A stretch of DNA of 64,000 nt from Paratinospora sagittata (lineage: Eukaryota > Streptophyta > Magnoliopsida > Ranunculales > Menispermaceae). Shown here in pieces: positions 55,971-64,000 of the stretch. The notes under the pieces were generated by a model. The model was not told the origin of the DNA. It saw nothing but the letters and a program-made list of their open reading frames with translations, and searched no databases. The number at the start of each line of letters is the position of its first letter. The stretch's first letter is position 1. The stretch covers positions 23,204,288-23,268,287 of the forward strand of contig CM069605.1 in assembly GCA_035771175.1 (NCBI GenBank), written 5' to 3'. A program made the position numbers and the translations under genes.

Positions 55971-56376
55971 GCGCCTGAACGTTCTGGCAGGCGCCTGAAC
56001 GTTCTGGCAGGCGTCTGAACGTTCTGGCAGGCGTCTGAACGTTCTGGCAGGCGCCTGAACGTTCTGGCATGGCGCCTGAACGTTCTGGCATGGCGCCTGA
56101 ACGTTCTGGCATGGCGCCTGAACGTTCTGGCAGGCGCCTGAACGTTCTGGCAGGCGCCTGAACGTTCTGGCATGGCGCCTGAACGTTCTGGCAGGCGCCT
56201 GAACGTTCTGGCATGCCGCCTGAACGTTCTGGCAGGCGCCTGAACGTTCTGGCAGGCGCCTGAACGTTCTGGCATGCCGCCTGAACGTTCTGGCAGGCGC
56301 CTGAACGTTCTGGCATGCCGCCTGAACGTTCTGGCAGGCGCCTGAACGTTCTGGCAGGCGCCTGAACGTTCGGGCG
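55971..56376. repeat. LTR minisatellite, 20 units of 20/21 bp
   Basis: The unit is GCGCCTGAACGTTCTGGCAG. The 8-bp palindrome GAACGTTC starts at 55977, 55997, 56017, 56037, 56057, 56078, 56099, 56120, 56140, 56160, 56181, 56201, 56222, 56242, 56262, 56283, 56303, 56324, 56344 and 56364. The 21-bp steps follow units ending GGCATG. A 20-bp period leaves all minus-strand frames open as one rotating peptide repeat, which explains the overlapping long frames there. Each core matches GAAnnTTC, the two-module form of a plant heat-shock element, and the array sits just upstream of the TATA box. Confidence 0.95.
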
Positions 56377-56401
56377 TTGCCCAAATAGTAAAAATTTCAA
56401 A

Positions 56402-56409
<8 letters not shown>

Positions 56410-56436
<27 letters not shown>
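56410..56436. repeat. 27-base T tract in U3
   Basis: Uninterrupted T run on the plus strand, an A-tract in the element's sense. It lies about 20 bp inside the U3 end. Its length is prone to sequencing and replication error. Confidence 0.9.
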
Positions 56437-56456
56437 GTGAAATACAGGGTATTACA

Positions 56457-56470
56457 CTCTACCCCCCTTA
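56457..56470 (-). promoter_or_regulatory. Polypurine tract
   Basis: The minus strand reads AAGGGGGGTAGAG immediately before TGTAATACCC. This is the expected primer for plus-strand DNA synthesis next to the 3' LTR, and it fixes the LTR boundary at 56456. Confidence 0.85.
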
Positions 56471-56691
56471 AAGGGATTTCGCCCTCGAAATCAAGTCAAG
56501 TAGTGATTGGGGTTGGCGGTTTGAGAAGTAGCCGCAGGCTGTGAATGAGGCCACTGCATGTGTGTAATACTCTATCCATTGATATTATTTGCAGACATCT
56601 GGTAGTTCTTGAAGTGAAACAATGTATTAAGATAGGTGTAAACAATGTTTCATCCTGATATTGATAAAAGAAAATAATACAACGTATCACT
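56471..56691 (-). other. Non-coding gap between pol and polypurine tract
   Basis: About 220 bp between the integrase-chromodomain stop and the polypurine tract. No env-like or additional frame is supported, as expected for a chromovirus. Confidence 0.7.
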
Positions 56692-57873
56692 TCAGCAGTT
56701 GGTGCTAGAAAACAATTCAGGGTATTTTTGTTTAATTGTTGATTCTAGTTCCCATGTTGCTTCCTCTACGCCGTGGTGATCCCAGAGCACTTTCACAAGT
56801 GGGATGCTACGGCGCCGTAGTTCTTGAGTTTTTGTATCTAAAATCTGGATTGCTTTCTCCTGGTACGTATTTCCTTCCTCAACCCGAACCTCGACTAAAG
56901 GGATGATATGCGAAGGATCAGGACGATACTTGCGAAGCATAGATACGTGAAAAACGTCATGAACCTTAGGCATGGATGATGGAAGGGACAGACGATAAGC
57001 AAGTTTGCCAATACGTTCAATGATCGGAAATGGACCGATATATCGCGGGGAGAGCTTGCCTTTGATCCCAAAGCGTTTGACACCTCGTGTGGGCTGGACT
57101 TTCAGAAAAACAAAGTCCCCTTTATCAAATTCTAGAGGCTGTCGTCGTTTGTCAGCATAGCTCTTCTGTCGACTTTGTGCAACACGAAGTCGTTCCTTTA
57201 CTAGTGTGATCTTCTCAGAAGTCTCTTGAACTAGGTCAGGGCCCAACTGCGGTCGGTCTGCCATATCTAACCAGCATACCGGAGATCTGCAAGGCCGACC
57301 ATAGAGAGCCTCGTATGGTGCCATGCCGATACTAGTTTGGTAGCTGTTGTTGTATGCAAACTCAGCTAGATGCAAATACTTTGCCCATCCGTCATGAAAG
57401 TCCAAAATGCAGCATCGTAGCATGTATTCTAAGATTTGGATAAGCCGTTCTGACTGCCCATCAGTCTGAGGGTGGAAGGCTGTGCTCATAGTGATCTTAG
57501 AACCCATTCTATTTTGGAAACTTTGCCAAAAGTTGGATGTGAATCGAGGGTCTCGATCAGAAACGATCGTGAGTGGTATGCCATGAAGGCGTACGATCTC
57601 TCTTTCATAGAGTTCTGCAAGTTTGGCGGGATTATCCGTGAACTTTAGTGGCAAGAAGTGTGCAGACTTGGTAAGTCTGTCAATGATAACCCAGATAGCA
57701 TCTTGCCCTTTATTATTTCGAGGTAATGCTGTAACAAAATCCATTGCGATGTTCTCCCATTTCCATTCTCCAATAGGTAACGGTTGGAGAAGGCCAGAGG
57801 GAAGTCTTCGTGCTGCCTTAACTTGTTGGCAAACAAGACATCGAGCAACGAAGTCTGCAATGGCCGTCTTCAT
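56692..57873 (-). CDS. Pol C-terminal part: integrase core and chromodomain (frameshifted from gag-pol)
   Basis: A 393-residue frame continuing the polyprotein in another reading frame. It starts with the second half of the integrase zinc finger (C12, C15). The catalytic core follows with D45, D106 and E142, i.e. the D,D35E spacing, inside [15 protein letters not shown] and [16 protein letters not shown]-like segment (RYIGPFPII, about 277-285) and a chromodomain (about 339-388, with VKVLWDHHG and EATWE) follow. Integrase inserts the cDNA; chromodomains of this group direct insertion to marked heterochromatin, which fits the satellite target. The ATG at 57873 overlaps the upstream stop by chance and is unlikely to be a natural start, because the zinc finger would be halved. 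Confidence 0.9.
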   Translation of the reverse strand: MKTAIADFVARCLVCQQVKAARRLPSGLLQPLPIGEWKWENIAMDFVTALPRNNKGQDAIWVIIDRLTKSAHFLPLKFTDNPAKLAELYEREIVRLHGIPLTIVSDRDPRFTSNFWQSFQNRMGSKITMSTAFHPQTDGQSERLIQILEYMLRCCILDFHDGWAKYLHLAEFAYNNSYQTSIGMAPYEALYGRPCRSPVCWLDMADRPQLGPDLVQETSEKITLVKERLRVAQSRQKSYADKRRQPLEFDKGDFVFLKVQPTRGVKRFGIKGKLSPRYIGPFPIIERIGKLAYRLSLPSSMPKVHDVFHVSMLRKYRPDPSHIIPLVEVRVEEGNTYQEKAIQILDTKTQELRRRSIPLVKVLWDHHGVEEATWELESTIKQKYPELFSSTNC

Positions 57874-60800
57874 TCCAGAAACCAGAATTGTCGCTTGACA
57901 TCCTGGTACATCTTGTCACCCCCAGGATGCATAGCGTATCTCGAACAGTGCATCTCAGTAAGCACGTCTTTCCGAACCTCGGGATCGTTCGGAAGACAAA
58001 GACGTTTTTTATAGAAAACGGCGCCGTCGTCAGAGACTGACCAATGAGGAAGGTCTTGGCCGCTGAGTAGAAGTTCTCGTTTCTCCATTAACATAGGGTC
58101 ATTGGCTTGAGTAGCTGAAATCTTGCGAACGAGGGCAGAGGTAGCGGACAATTGAGAGAGTCGTGGGCGTGGTCCCTCTTCGTTCAGCTGGAGGTTAAAG
58201 TTGTCCATCTCTGTAGCCAACTTCCCTATTTCATAGTTAAGAGTGCAAGCAACATAAGATTTTCTACTCAGGGCATCAGCCACAACATTGGCCTTTCCGG
58301 GATGGTACTGGAGTTGAAAGTCATAATCTTTCAAGAATTCCAACCATCGTCGTTGGCGGAGGTTGAGGTCTCGCTGAGTGTATATGTACTTAAGACTCTT
58401 GTGATCTGAGAAGACCTCGAACCGTTCACCGTATAGGTAATGACGCCATAATTTAAGTGCAAACACAACAGCTGCAAGTTCCAAGTCATGGGTTGGGTAA
58501 TTACCCTCATGAATCTTCAGTTGCCTGGAGGCATATGCAACAACTTGGCCTTCTTGCATTAGCACGGCACCTAAGCCTTGGAGAGAGGCGTCGGTGTATA
58601 ATGAAAATCCAATTGCATTTCTTGGAGTGATAAGTACAGGTGCTGTCGTGAGGCGTTTCTTCAATTCCTGAAATGATGCTTCACAGGCGGAATTCCAGAT
58701 AAAGCGCACGTCTTTTCGAGTGAGCTTGGTCATAGGTTCAGCAATCTTTGAGAAATCCTTGATGAAGCGTCTGTAATAGCCAGCCAAACCAAGAAAACTC
58801 CTAATCTGAGTAACAGTGGTAGGCTGCTTCCAGTTTAAGACGGCTTCAACCTTAGAAGGATCGACCTCAATGCCATTGCCGGAAACCACATGGCCGAGGA
58901 ATTGAACTCTCTGCGCCCAAAATTCGCACTTACTCAACTTTGCATACAGTTGGTGTCTTTGTAAGGTCTGGAGGACGATCTTCAAATGTAGTTTATGGTC
59001 TTCCTCGGTTGAGGAATATATCAAGATGTCGTCCACAAAAACCACCACAAATCGGTCTAAGTATAACCTGAATATGCGATTCATCAAATCCATGAATGCT
59101 GCAGGGGCATTTGTTAGGCCGAATGGCATAACTAAGAACTCGTAATGTCCGTACCGAGTTCTGAACGCTGTTTTGGTGATGTCCGACCGTAAATCAATCT
59201 TAGAGAAGTATTTGGCATCTCTAAGTTGGTCGAACAAGTCATCGATCCTGGGCAACGGATATCTGTTCTTGATGGTGACGTTATTCAACTTGCGATAGTC
59301 GATGCAAAGTCGTAACGAACCATCCTTTTTGCGAACAAACAGAACTGGAGCGCCCCAGGGTGATGAACTCTTTCGGATGAAACCATTACTCTCTAATTCT
59401 TTAAGTTGTTTGTCTAATTCGACCAGTTCAACATTTGACATTCTGTATGGTGGAATTGAGATAGGCCCTGTCCCAGGTATGAGGTTGATCTCAAAATCGA
59501 ATTCCCTAACAGGAGGTAGACCAGGAAGGTCATTAAGAAAAACTGTTGGGAATTCAGATACGACTGGGACATCGCGTACTTCGGGAGGGTACAGAGCTGG
59601 TGATTCATTGTCGTTTCCAAGAGACAACGCTCGAAGTTGTGACTTGAGAAGGGCAACTGTTGATTTGTGGATCCATTGTCTTGTTCCCTGAATCTTGACA
59701 AACTCTCCTGTAGGCAAAGTTAACTGAACTTGCTTGTTCATACAGTCGATCTTTGCATGCAGTGGTGCCAGCCAGTCCATGCCGAGGATGATGTCGAAGT
59801 CATCAAAATCCATCACAAAAAGATCGGCATATATTATCTGTTCGGACATTCGAAGCTCACAGCGAGAACACTGCAAATTCACGTCAGTACCCGATCCGAA
59901 TGGTGATGTGACATGGAGTGTGATGTTTGTGGGTTCAGGATGCAGGCCTAAATGTCTTACCAATACTGATGATATAAAAGAATGCGTAGCACCTGAATCA
60001 AACAAAACATGCACCATGGTATTGAACAAAGGAAAGGTACCTTCGACGACATTATTGTCTTGGAGGGGTTGGTGAGCGATGGCATATGCTCGGCCCTGAT
60101 TCCGTGGACCCTGGTTCGGCTGGGTCTGCCTGGGTTGGGCATTAGCAGCAGGTGGTGCTTGTTGGACTGGAATAGCAGGAATAGGTTGCTGAAGGTGCGG
60201 ACAAAGATGTTTGACATGGCCCTTCTGGCCGCAGTTATAACAAGTTGGCCTGTACTGCTGATGGTTTTGCTGGCCATTCTGATTATTGTGCTGGCCTTGT
60301 TGATTGTGGTGTCGGCCACCACCTCTGCCATTTCCGTTGCTACGGCCACCTCGTCCATAACGACCGCCACGACCATGATTTCGGAAACCCTGGTGGTTAG
60401 AGTTAAAAGGTTCAGTCGCAGGTGTTGTGCCTGCATGCGGCGAAACCGGGGCTGGGAGGGCTGGGTTTTGATTGTAGTAGGGCTTTTTCCTGTTGCCCTG
60501 TTGTGAGCCTTGTGGGGAAAATTGTGCAGGTCGTTTGCCCTTATTCATTCGCTGTTCTTGTAAGAGCTTCTCTTGTTCAAAGCTCATGGCCTTGTCAACA
60601 ACCTCCTTGTAAATCTTGATGTCCAAGATCGATAAGGCTTGCCGAATGTCATGGCGAAGGCCATTATAAAATTTCTCGGACTTATCTCGCTCCGTTGAGA
60701 TGGTGGAGAGAGAGTAGACAGATAATTCTTTGAATTTTCCAGCATATTCTCTGACGGTCATGGTGCCCTGATATAACTTAGCAAATTCCTGGCGCTTCTG

Positions 60801-61382
60801 CTTTGTCACCGCGCTGGGAAAATACTCATCAATAAACATTGACTCAAACTGTTGCCAAGTCATATCTGCTATATTGACCCGTGGGTCTTCTTTCACTGTG
60901 AGCCACCATTTGTTTGCTCCACCAACAAGTTGGTAAGTTGCTAGTGGAATTTTGCGAGTCTCATCGACTCCCATTGCATCAAGAGCCTTCTTTGACTCAT
61001 CTAGCCACTTTTGCACCTCATCAGGATCAATGGTGCCATCGAAAGTAAGAGGTTGTAGTCGCTTGTATTTAGTAATCTGATCGGTTTGAGCTTCCGACCC
61101 AAATTTTATAGGTGCTTGTACCGTGGCAACCTGACTGGCTGCAGTCTCACGAACAGCAGTTTGAACAGTGACTTTCATTGCCTCAACAAATCCAGCGAAG
61201 AAGGTTTCAATGCTTGAAGGCATGGCAAAGGGTGCGGGTGGTGGTGGTATTGCCTGCCCAGATGTAGTGGTAGTGTCGGGTGTGGCCTGTGCTGTTGTCG
61301 GAGGCGGCGGTTCCTGAATCTCAGGAGGTGCCTCAACTGTAGGACGAACAGTACGTGGCCTTCCTCTCTTCCTGGTTTGCAT
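57870..61382 (-). CDS. Gag-Pol N-terminal part: Gag, protease, RT (deleted), RNase H, start of integrase
   Basis: A 1170-residue frame with a true ATG at 61382. Gag capsid domain about 100-260; basic Gly/Asn/Gln-rich linker; CCHC zinc knuckle C381-C384-H389-C394; aspartic protease DSG at 462-464 (FDSGATHSF); RT about 640-830 with YRKLN (696-700), KIDLRS (728-733) and catalytic FVDD (782-785); RNase H with D931, E968, D993 and D1036; integrase zinc-finger histidines H1145 and H1152. It makes capsid and copies RNA to DNA. Two oddities: KIDLRS runs straight into DITKTAF, about ten residues shorter than family members; and the frame stops at 57870 inside the zinc finger because one base is missing in 57877-57881. 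A splice-acceptor-like sequence precedes the ATG. Confidence 0.95.
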   Translation of the reverse strand: MQTRKRGRPRTVRPTVEAPPEIQEPPPPTTAQATPDTTTTSGQAIPPPPAPFAMPSSIETFFAGFVEAMKVTVQTAVRETAASQVATVQAPIKFGSEAQTDQITKYKRLQPLTFDGTIDPDEVQKWLDESKKALDAMGVDETRKIPLATYQLVGGANKWWLTVKEDPRVNIADMTWQQFESMFIDEYFPSAVTKQKRQEFAKLYQGTMTVREYAGKFKELSVYSLSTISTERDKSEKFYNGLRHDIRQALSILDIKIYKEVVDKAMSFEQEKLLQEQRMNKGKRPAQFSPQGSQQGNRKKPYYNQNPALPAPVSPHAGTTPATEPFNSNHQGFRNHGRGGRYGRGGRSNGNGRGGGRHHNQQGQHNNQNGQQNHQQYRPTCYNCGQKGHVKHLCPHLQQPIPAIPVQQAPPAANAQPRQTQPNQGPRNQGRAYAIAHQPLQDNNVVEGTFPLFNTMVHVLFDSGATHSFISSVLVRHLGLHPEPTNITLHVTSPFGSGTDVNLQCSRCELRMSEQIIYADLFVMDFDDFDIILGMDWLAPLHAKIDCMNKQVQLTLPTGEFVKIQGTRQWIHKSTVALLKSQLRALSLGNDNESPALYPPEVRDVPVVSEFPTVFLNDLPGLPPVREFDFEINLIPGTGPISIPPYRMSNVELVELDKQLKELESNGFIRKSSSPWGAPVLFVRKKDGSLRLCIDYRKLNNVTIKNRYPLPRIDDLFDQLRDAKYFSKIDLRSDITKTAFRTRYGHYEFLVMPFGLTNAPAAFMDLMNRIFRLYLDRFVVVFVDDILIYSSTEEDHKLHLKIVLQTLQRHQLYAKLSKCEFWAQRVQFLGHVVSGNGIEVDPSKVEAVLNWKQPTTVTQIRSFLGLAGYYRRFIKDFSKIAEPMTKLTRKDVRFIWNSACEASFQELKKRLTTAPVLITPRNAIGFSLYTDASLQGLGAVLMQEGQVVAYASRQLKIHEGNYPTHDLELAAVVFALKLWRHYLYGERFEVFSDHKSLKYIYTQRDLNLRQRRWLEFLKDYDFQLQYHPGKANVVADALSRKSYVACTLNYEIGKLATEMDNFNLQLNEEGPRPRLSQLSATSALVRKISATQANDPMLMEKRELLLSGQDLPHWSVSDDGAVFYKKRLCLPNDPEVRKDVLTEMHCSRYAMHPGGDKMYQDVKRQFWFLE

Positions 61383-61389
61383 TTTCTCA

Positions 61390-61412
61390 CTGGCAAGGAG
61401 AAAAGAAAACCA
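61390..61412 (-). promoter_or_regulatory. Putative 3' splice site just upstream of gag
   Basis: The minus strand reads TTTTCTTTTCTCCTTGCCAG, ending at 61390, only 8 nt before the gag ATG. A YTNAY-type branch-point candidate (CTTAATC) lies about 30 nt upstream near 61415-61421. This is a good plant acceptor by eye. If used, gag would be translated from an RNA lacking the upstream ORF. The donor is not identified; candidates read on the minus strand at GTAAGC (about 61765) and GTAAGA (about 62004), or it lies beyond the window. Confidence 0.45.
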
Positions 61413-61778
61413 AGATTAAGAAACTGTAGGTAAGGATAATGTTGTAGTATGCTCAGCAACAATTTCGAGAGTACTGTAATATTAAAATCACTTATTTTTC
61501 TAAGTAGAGTGTAAAGTTGTTGTTGAGGAATCAAAGAATCTTATATATCTCGTATGTGTGGCCAAGGTGTAAAAACAAACAAGGTTAGAATGTTTATATA
61601 ATAAGTAGAAAACTTTGCAAGGATTTAAAATGATTTTGTTTTGGTGTTCGTGAACATATATATATTTCATTGAAAATCCATACGAGTCATAAGAATTCTA
61701 AGATGTGCCTCGGTAAATATCCTAATCTAACGTTCTATCGCAAGCTTATGCATTCAAACGCTTACTCTTAGTCTGTTC

Positions 61779-62075
61779 GATTATTATCCAAGTTCATATG
61801 TCCCATACCACATGAATTCAGTAATAAGGGTGGAAACCAAGTTAAGTTGTATGAACACGGTCTCTAAAAACATTGGTTGAATAGAAGTTCACTAATAGTA
61901 TCGTCCAAATTTACTCGTCCCATACCGTGTAAACTTAGTGATAATATTAGTAATGCAACTTTCTCCAAATGTTTCTTGTCACACAAGGTCATGGGTTTTC
62001 TTACTTCCACATTTTATTTAGTATCATCCAATTTTGTTGTGTCCCATACCACTCCAAAGTTAGTGATACAAAAGA
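61779..62075. repeat. Three diverged copies of a ~120-bp repeat in the spacer
   Basis: GTCCCATACC occurs at 61800, 61917 and 62041 (steps 117 and 124). Each is preceded by a TATCCA/CGTCCA/CATCCA segment and followed about 12-16 bp on by AGTAATA or AGTGATA. The copies are old and differ at many positions. Confidence 0.7.
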
Positions 62076-62162
62076 AAGAATGGTTGTAAGTCGGCCCACC
62101 AAAGATAGTCTTAAACAAAACATTTCATTCATATATAATAGAAAAATTTACATTGCCAGTAA

Positions 62163-63755
62163 TCAATTTTGACGTTCTTGCCTACCACCATTTCTCCAAG
62201 ATCTACTGTTATGTACAGAATGACTACTAACAGAAGGTTGAGAGTTTGCCCGCTCTGCGTTGGGGTTTGGCAAACGAGTTAATACAAGATTGTGGCTCTC
62301 TTTCAGTGCAGCAATATTGGATGCCATTTCATCTAACCGTTCAAGTAGGTTAGTCGGTTGTCCCATTGGTGGTTGATAGGTTGGTTGTCTCATAGGTGAA
62401 GGGTAGGCCATAGGCATTTGAGGAAAGTATTGGTTGTATGGGTGGTTCATAGGGGGAACATAGTTGTATTGATTGTGTGGGGATCCCCTAACCGGAACCC
62501 CTTGGATAATTTGGTTTGTTTGAGATGAAAAAGTTGGAAACAATGGGCTCATTGGAATGTTTGGCCCTCCAAGATTTGGTGAGGCCCAGTACTGTTGTTG
62601 TTGGTTTACAGCAACTTGTGGAACGGGCTGATACTGTACCGCAGAAGGTGGAACTCTTTGGTACGAAGTGTTGCCTTGAGTTTGTACGTTCCAAGTTGGT
62701 GGATTTGCTTGTGGACCTTGTCTATCATGACTTTGTAGTGGCGAATTTAGTGTGGCATATAATTCTTCGTCAGTAAGTGGTGGATCAATTGGATCAGTAT
62801 TCAGGGCTGGGTTTGATGTAGGATTGGGATTTGAATCATTATTTGGGCCGTCTCTGACAGGCATCTTGCGTCGACATTTGCGAAGGCAACGCCCGTGCTT
62901 GTCCCTCATTCTTTCGGCAGTTCTGTTTGTCGTGCCGAATACCTCTTCGTCAGTTACCCCTCCACTTGTGCCATAGGTCTTGAAGATAGAGGATGCTGTA
63001 AGTGGTTCAGTGATCAGCTTTGACGTTCCATCGAAAGTGTCAACGGTGGCCTCGTGAAGGATCCGCATAATCAAGACTCCGTAGCCGAGGAATTCCTTCT
63101 TTAAAGGGTTTTGAATCACCCTCAACATTTGTTGGATGATGATGTGTGGTAGAGAGACTTTTATGTTCTTCTCTATGCAATACAGCACAAGGAGTTGGGC
63201 CCTTGACATAGTGCCCCTAGTACCCCTTTCTGGCAAGATGTTGCCGTATACAATCTTTCCGAGGCCGACAAGAGATGGCTTAAGATGATTGTTTGGGAGG
63301 TTGGTGTATGTTGATTGAGTGTATGGCTCTTTGGCGACGAAATTAAACAGTTGTGCATTAGATTCGGCGATCGCTGCAACTGCCTGGGGATCATGTGGAT
63401 CAATAATTATTGCCTCAATCGGAATCTCTAAAAGTCGAGCAATAATCTCGATGTTGATAGGAATTGTTGTTCCCATGAGTGTTGTCTCTAAGTGAGGGCT
63501 GATCTCATCTCCGTGAAGTCCCACGTGATTCATGGCTTCATAGAAGGATCGAACCAAGTTGTAAGAGACTTGACCCTCGACTTTGGTTATATTTAACCAA
63601 TCCAGTGCTGCGAGTTTGTCATGAAGGATTGGACGGAGGCGGAGATCGCCATTGTCGATGCTCCTCATAGTCACAACCTCTCGTTTGGACAATTTCGTTA
63701 GTCTAGTGGGAATTGGTTCCCTGCTAGTAGAAGGTGTTCCCTCCCTTGAGGTCAT
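62163..63755 (-). CDS. Extra ORF upstream of gag; plant-transposon-protein-like (530 aa)
   Basis: An unbroken frame on the element's sense strand. The first ATG is at 63755 (MTSREGTPST); the 14 codons before it have no ATG and run into a pyrimidine-rich acceptor. Residues below are numbered from that ATG. About 30-245 is a helical globular region with ILPERGTRGTMSRAQLLVLYC (about 173-193) and a LPHIIIQQM segment, resembling from memory the plant family called 'putative plant transposon protein' found in many retrotransposons. Then come a basic patch (RMRDKHGRCLRKCRRK, 283-298), a Pro/Gln/Asn-rich linker, a short possible coiled coil (LLERLDEMASNIAALKE, about 470-486) and a basic tail. No protease, polymerase or nuclease motif is present. 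Function unknown; an RNA- or capsid-associated role is a guess. It could alternatively belong to another element. Confidence 0.75.
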   Translation of the reverse strand: MTSREGTPSTSREPIPTRLTKLSKREVVTMRSIDNGDLRLRPILHDKLAALDWLNITKVEGQVSYNLVRSFYEAMNHVGLHGDEISPHLETTLMGTTIPINIEIIARLLEIPIEAIIIDPHDPQAVAAIAESNAQLFNFVAKEPYTQSTYTNLPNNHLKPSLVGLGKIVYGNILPERGTRGTMSRAQLLVLYCIEKNIKVSLPHIIIQQMLRVIQNPLKKEFLGYGVLIMRILHEATVDTFDGTSKLITEPLTASSIFKTYGTSGGVTDEEVFGTTNRTAERMRDKHGRCLRKCRRKMPVRDGPNNDSNPNPTSNPALNTDPIDPPLTDEELYATLNSPLQSHDRQGPQANPPTWNVQTQGNTSYQRVPPSAVQYQPVPQVAVNQQQQYWASPNLGGPNIPMSPLFPTFSSQTNQIIQGVPVRGSPHNQYNYVPPMNHPYNQYFPQMPMAYPSPMRQPTYQPPMGQPTNLLERLDEMASNIAALKESHNLVLTRLPNPNAERANSQPSVSSHSVHNSRSWRNGGRQERQN

Positions 63756-63763
63756 TCTTTTTG

Positions 63764-63782
63764 CTGAAAGGAAAATAAATTT
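63764..63782 (-). promoter_or_regulatory. Putative 3' splice site upstream of the extra ORF
   Basis: The minus strand reads TTTATTTTCCTTTCAG with AG at 63765-63764, about 9 nt before the ORF's first ATG. It parallels the acceptor before gag in placement and quality. The donor would lie in the leader beyond the window. Confidence 0.4.
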
Positions 63783-63797
63783 GTGTGAAAGACACAA

Positions 63798-64000
63798 AAT
63801 ATATTCCTAATATTTTTAAGATTTATGCTTTGTCTGCTAGACATTTGTTTCGAGTGTTCTGTTGATGTTTATGCCAGCATGAGATTTTCTTCATTAGTGA
63901 TTTGATGCATATATGTCGTATTCACTTATGAATGTATAGACATATTTCATCATAACTATATATAGTGTCCAAAAATCAACTATTTGGAATGTGTATATAT
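63798..64000. other. Leader upstream of extra ORF
   Basis: About 200 bp of AT-rich sequence. No LTR end, primer-binding site or coding frame could be recognised. Confidence 0.6.

Larger units (their letters stand above)
54863..56456 (-). repeat. 3' LTR (1594 bp)
   Basis: Read on the minus strand, the LTR begins TGTAATACCCTG at 56456 and ends GGGTGTGACA at 54863, with the polypurine tract immediately before it. U3 holds an A-tract (56410-56436 on the plus strand), a 20-unit minisatellite and a TATA box. R-U5 is about 1.06 kb if transcription starts about 30 bp past the TATA box. Short internal duplications lie at 55310-55440 and 55765-55850. Apparent ORFs across the minisatellite are artefacts of its 20-bp period. 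Confidence 0.88.
61383..62162. other. 780-bp spacer between extra ORF and gag
   Basis: AT-rich, with no LTR, no primer-binding site (no match to initiator tRNA-Met 3' end was seen) and no convincing coding frame on either strand. It contains the acceptor-like tract at its gag end and a three-copy degenerate repeat. Short plus-strand frames here are judged chance. Confidence 0.7.
54863..64000 (-). mobile_element. Ty3/gypsy chromovirus (Tekay/Del-like), 5' end beyond the window
   Basis: Minus-strand LTR retrotransposon inserted in a satellite unit. Visible parts, in element order from the right: leader with an extra ORF (62163-63755), spacer, gag-PR-RT-RNase H frame, integrase-chromodomain frame, polypurine tract, and 3' LTR with TG...CA ends. 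The domain order, the zinc knuckle in Gag, and the chromodomain after integrase define a plant chromovirus. The Tekay/Del assignment rests on the chromodomain form and the TGTAATACCC-type LTR start and is from memory, not from a tree. No 5' LTR or primer-binding site is seen up to 64000. Two lesions (RT deletion, integrase frameshift) suggest it cannot move unaided. Confidence 0.9.

Noticed and set aside
55877..56400. Three overlapping minus-strand frames of 132-159 codons with a PERSGACQNVQ-like repeat
   Set aside because: They are produced by the 20-bp minisatellite, whose period leaves all three frames open. They sit in the LTR U3 upstream of the TATA box.
57870..57873. Programmed ribosomal frameshift or stop-start reinitiation between the two pol frames
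   Set aside because: The ATGA overlap looks like a coupling signal, but it falls inside the integrase zinc finger. Chromoviruses usually use one frame, and no slippery sequence is present. A simple one-base loss fits better.
58152..60619. Plus-strand frames of 65-165 codons opposite gag-pol
   Set aside because: They are antisense shadows of a strongly supported coding region, with no domain of their own.
61877..62172. Plus-strand frames of 67-70 codons in the spacer
   Set aside because: They overlap each other in different frames across the degenerate 120-bp repeats and lack any domain.
61175..64000. 5' LTR or primer-binding site within the window
   Set aside because: No second copy of the minisatellite, TATA region or TGTCACACCCCG end was found right of gag, and no initiator tRNA-Met-like site was seen. 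The 5' end must be outside.

Overview
This window is plant nuclear DNA from a heterochromatin-like region. It shows a long homogenised satellite array, a Ty3/gypsy chromovirus with typical plant LTR ends, and putative U2-type 3' splice sites. I see no ordinary host gene, tRNA, rRNA or CRISPR array. The species cannot be named; a flowering plant is likely, judging from the family-level features of the retrotransposon.

Positions 1-54862 are one head-to-tail satellite with an unusually long unit of about 1.14 kb (1147 bp, with 1145-, 1136- and 1137-bp variants). There are 48 units, two of them shortened to 780 bp, plus a truncated 49th, and the array continues beyond the left edge. It is organised at several scales: a seven-unit order of about 8.0 kb (positions 1865-25902) with internal dimer duplications; a 2284-bp dimer repeated four times (25903-35038); a run of nearly identical 1137-bp monomers (36186-39597); and a 5335-bp block present twice in tandem (about 39937-50606). 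Each unit is AT-rich except for a 280-bp segment with six copies of a 14-bp GATAGCGCGCTATC-like dyad. The short open frames recurring in every unit begin with GTG or TTG and are judged non-coding.

Positions 54863-64000 are most of a minus-strand LTR retrotransposon that interrupts a satellite unit. In window order they contain: the 3' LTR (54863-56456), with a TATA box and a 20-copy minisatellite of GAACGTTC-bearing 20/21-bp units directly upstream of it; the polypurine tract; an integrase plus chromodomain frame (56692-57873); a gag-protease-RT-RNase H frame (57870-61382); a 780-bp spacer with three diverged copies of a repeat of about 120 bp; and an extra 530-residue ORF (62163-63755) upstream of gag. 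The 5' LTR and primer-binding site are not in the window. The chromodomain and LTR ends fit the Tekay/Del chromovirus group.

This copy looks defective. RT has an in-frame loss of about ten residues directly after the first catalytic aspartate motif, and a one-base loss splits integrase inside its zinc finger. The most unusual points are the extra ORF before gag, with a splice-acceptor-like sequence before each of the two ORFs, the heat-shock-element-like minisatellite abutting the TATA box, and the nested higher-order organisation of the long satellite with visible conversion tracts.
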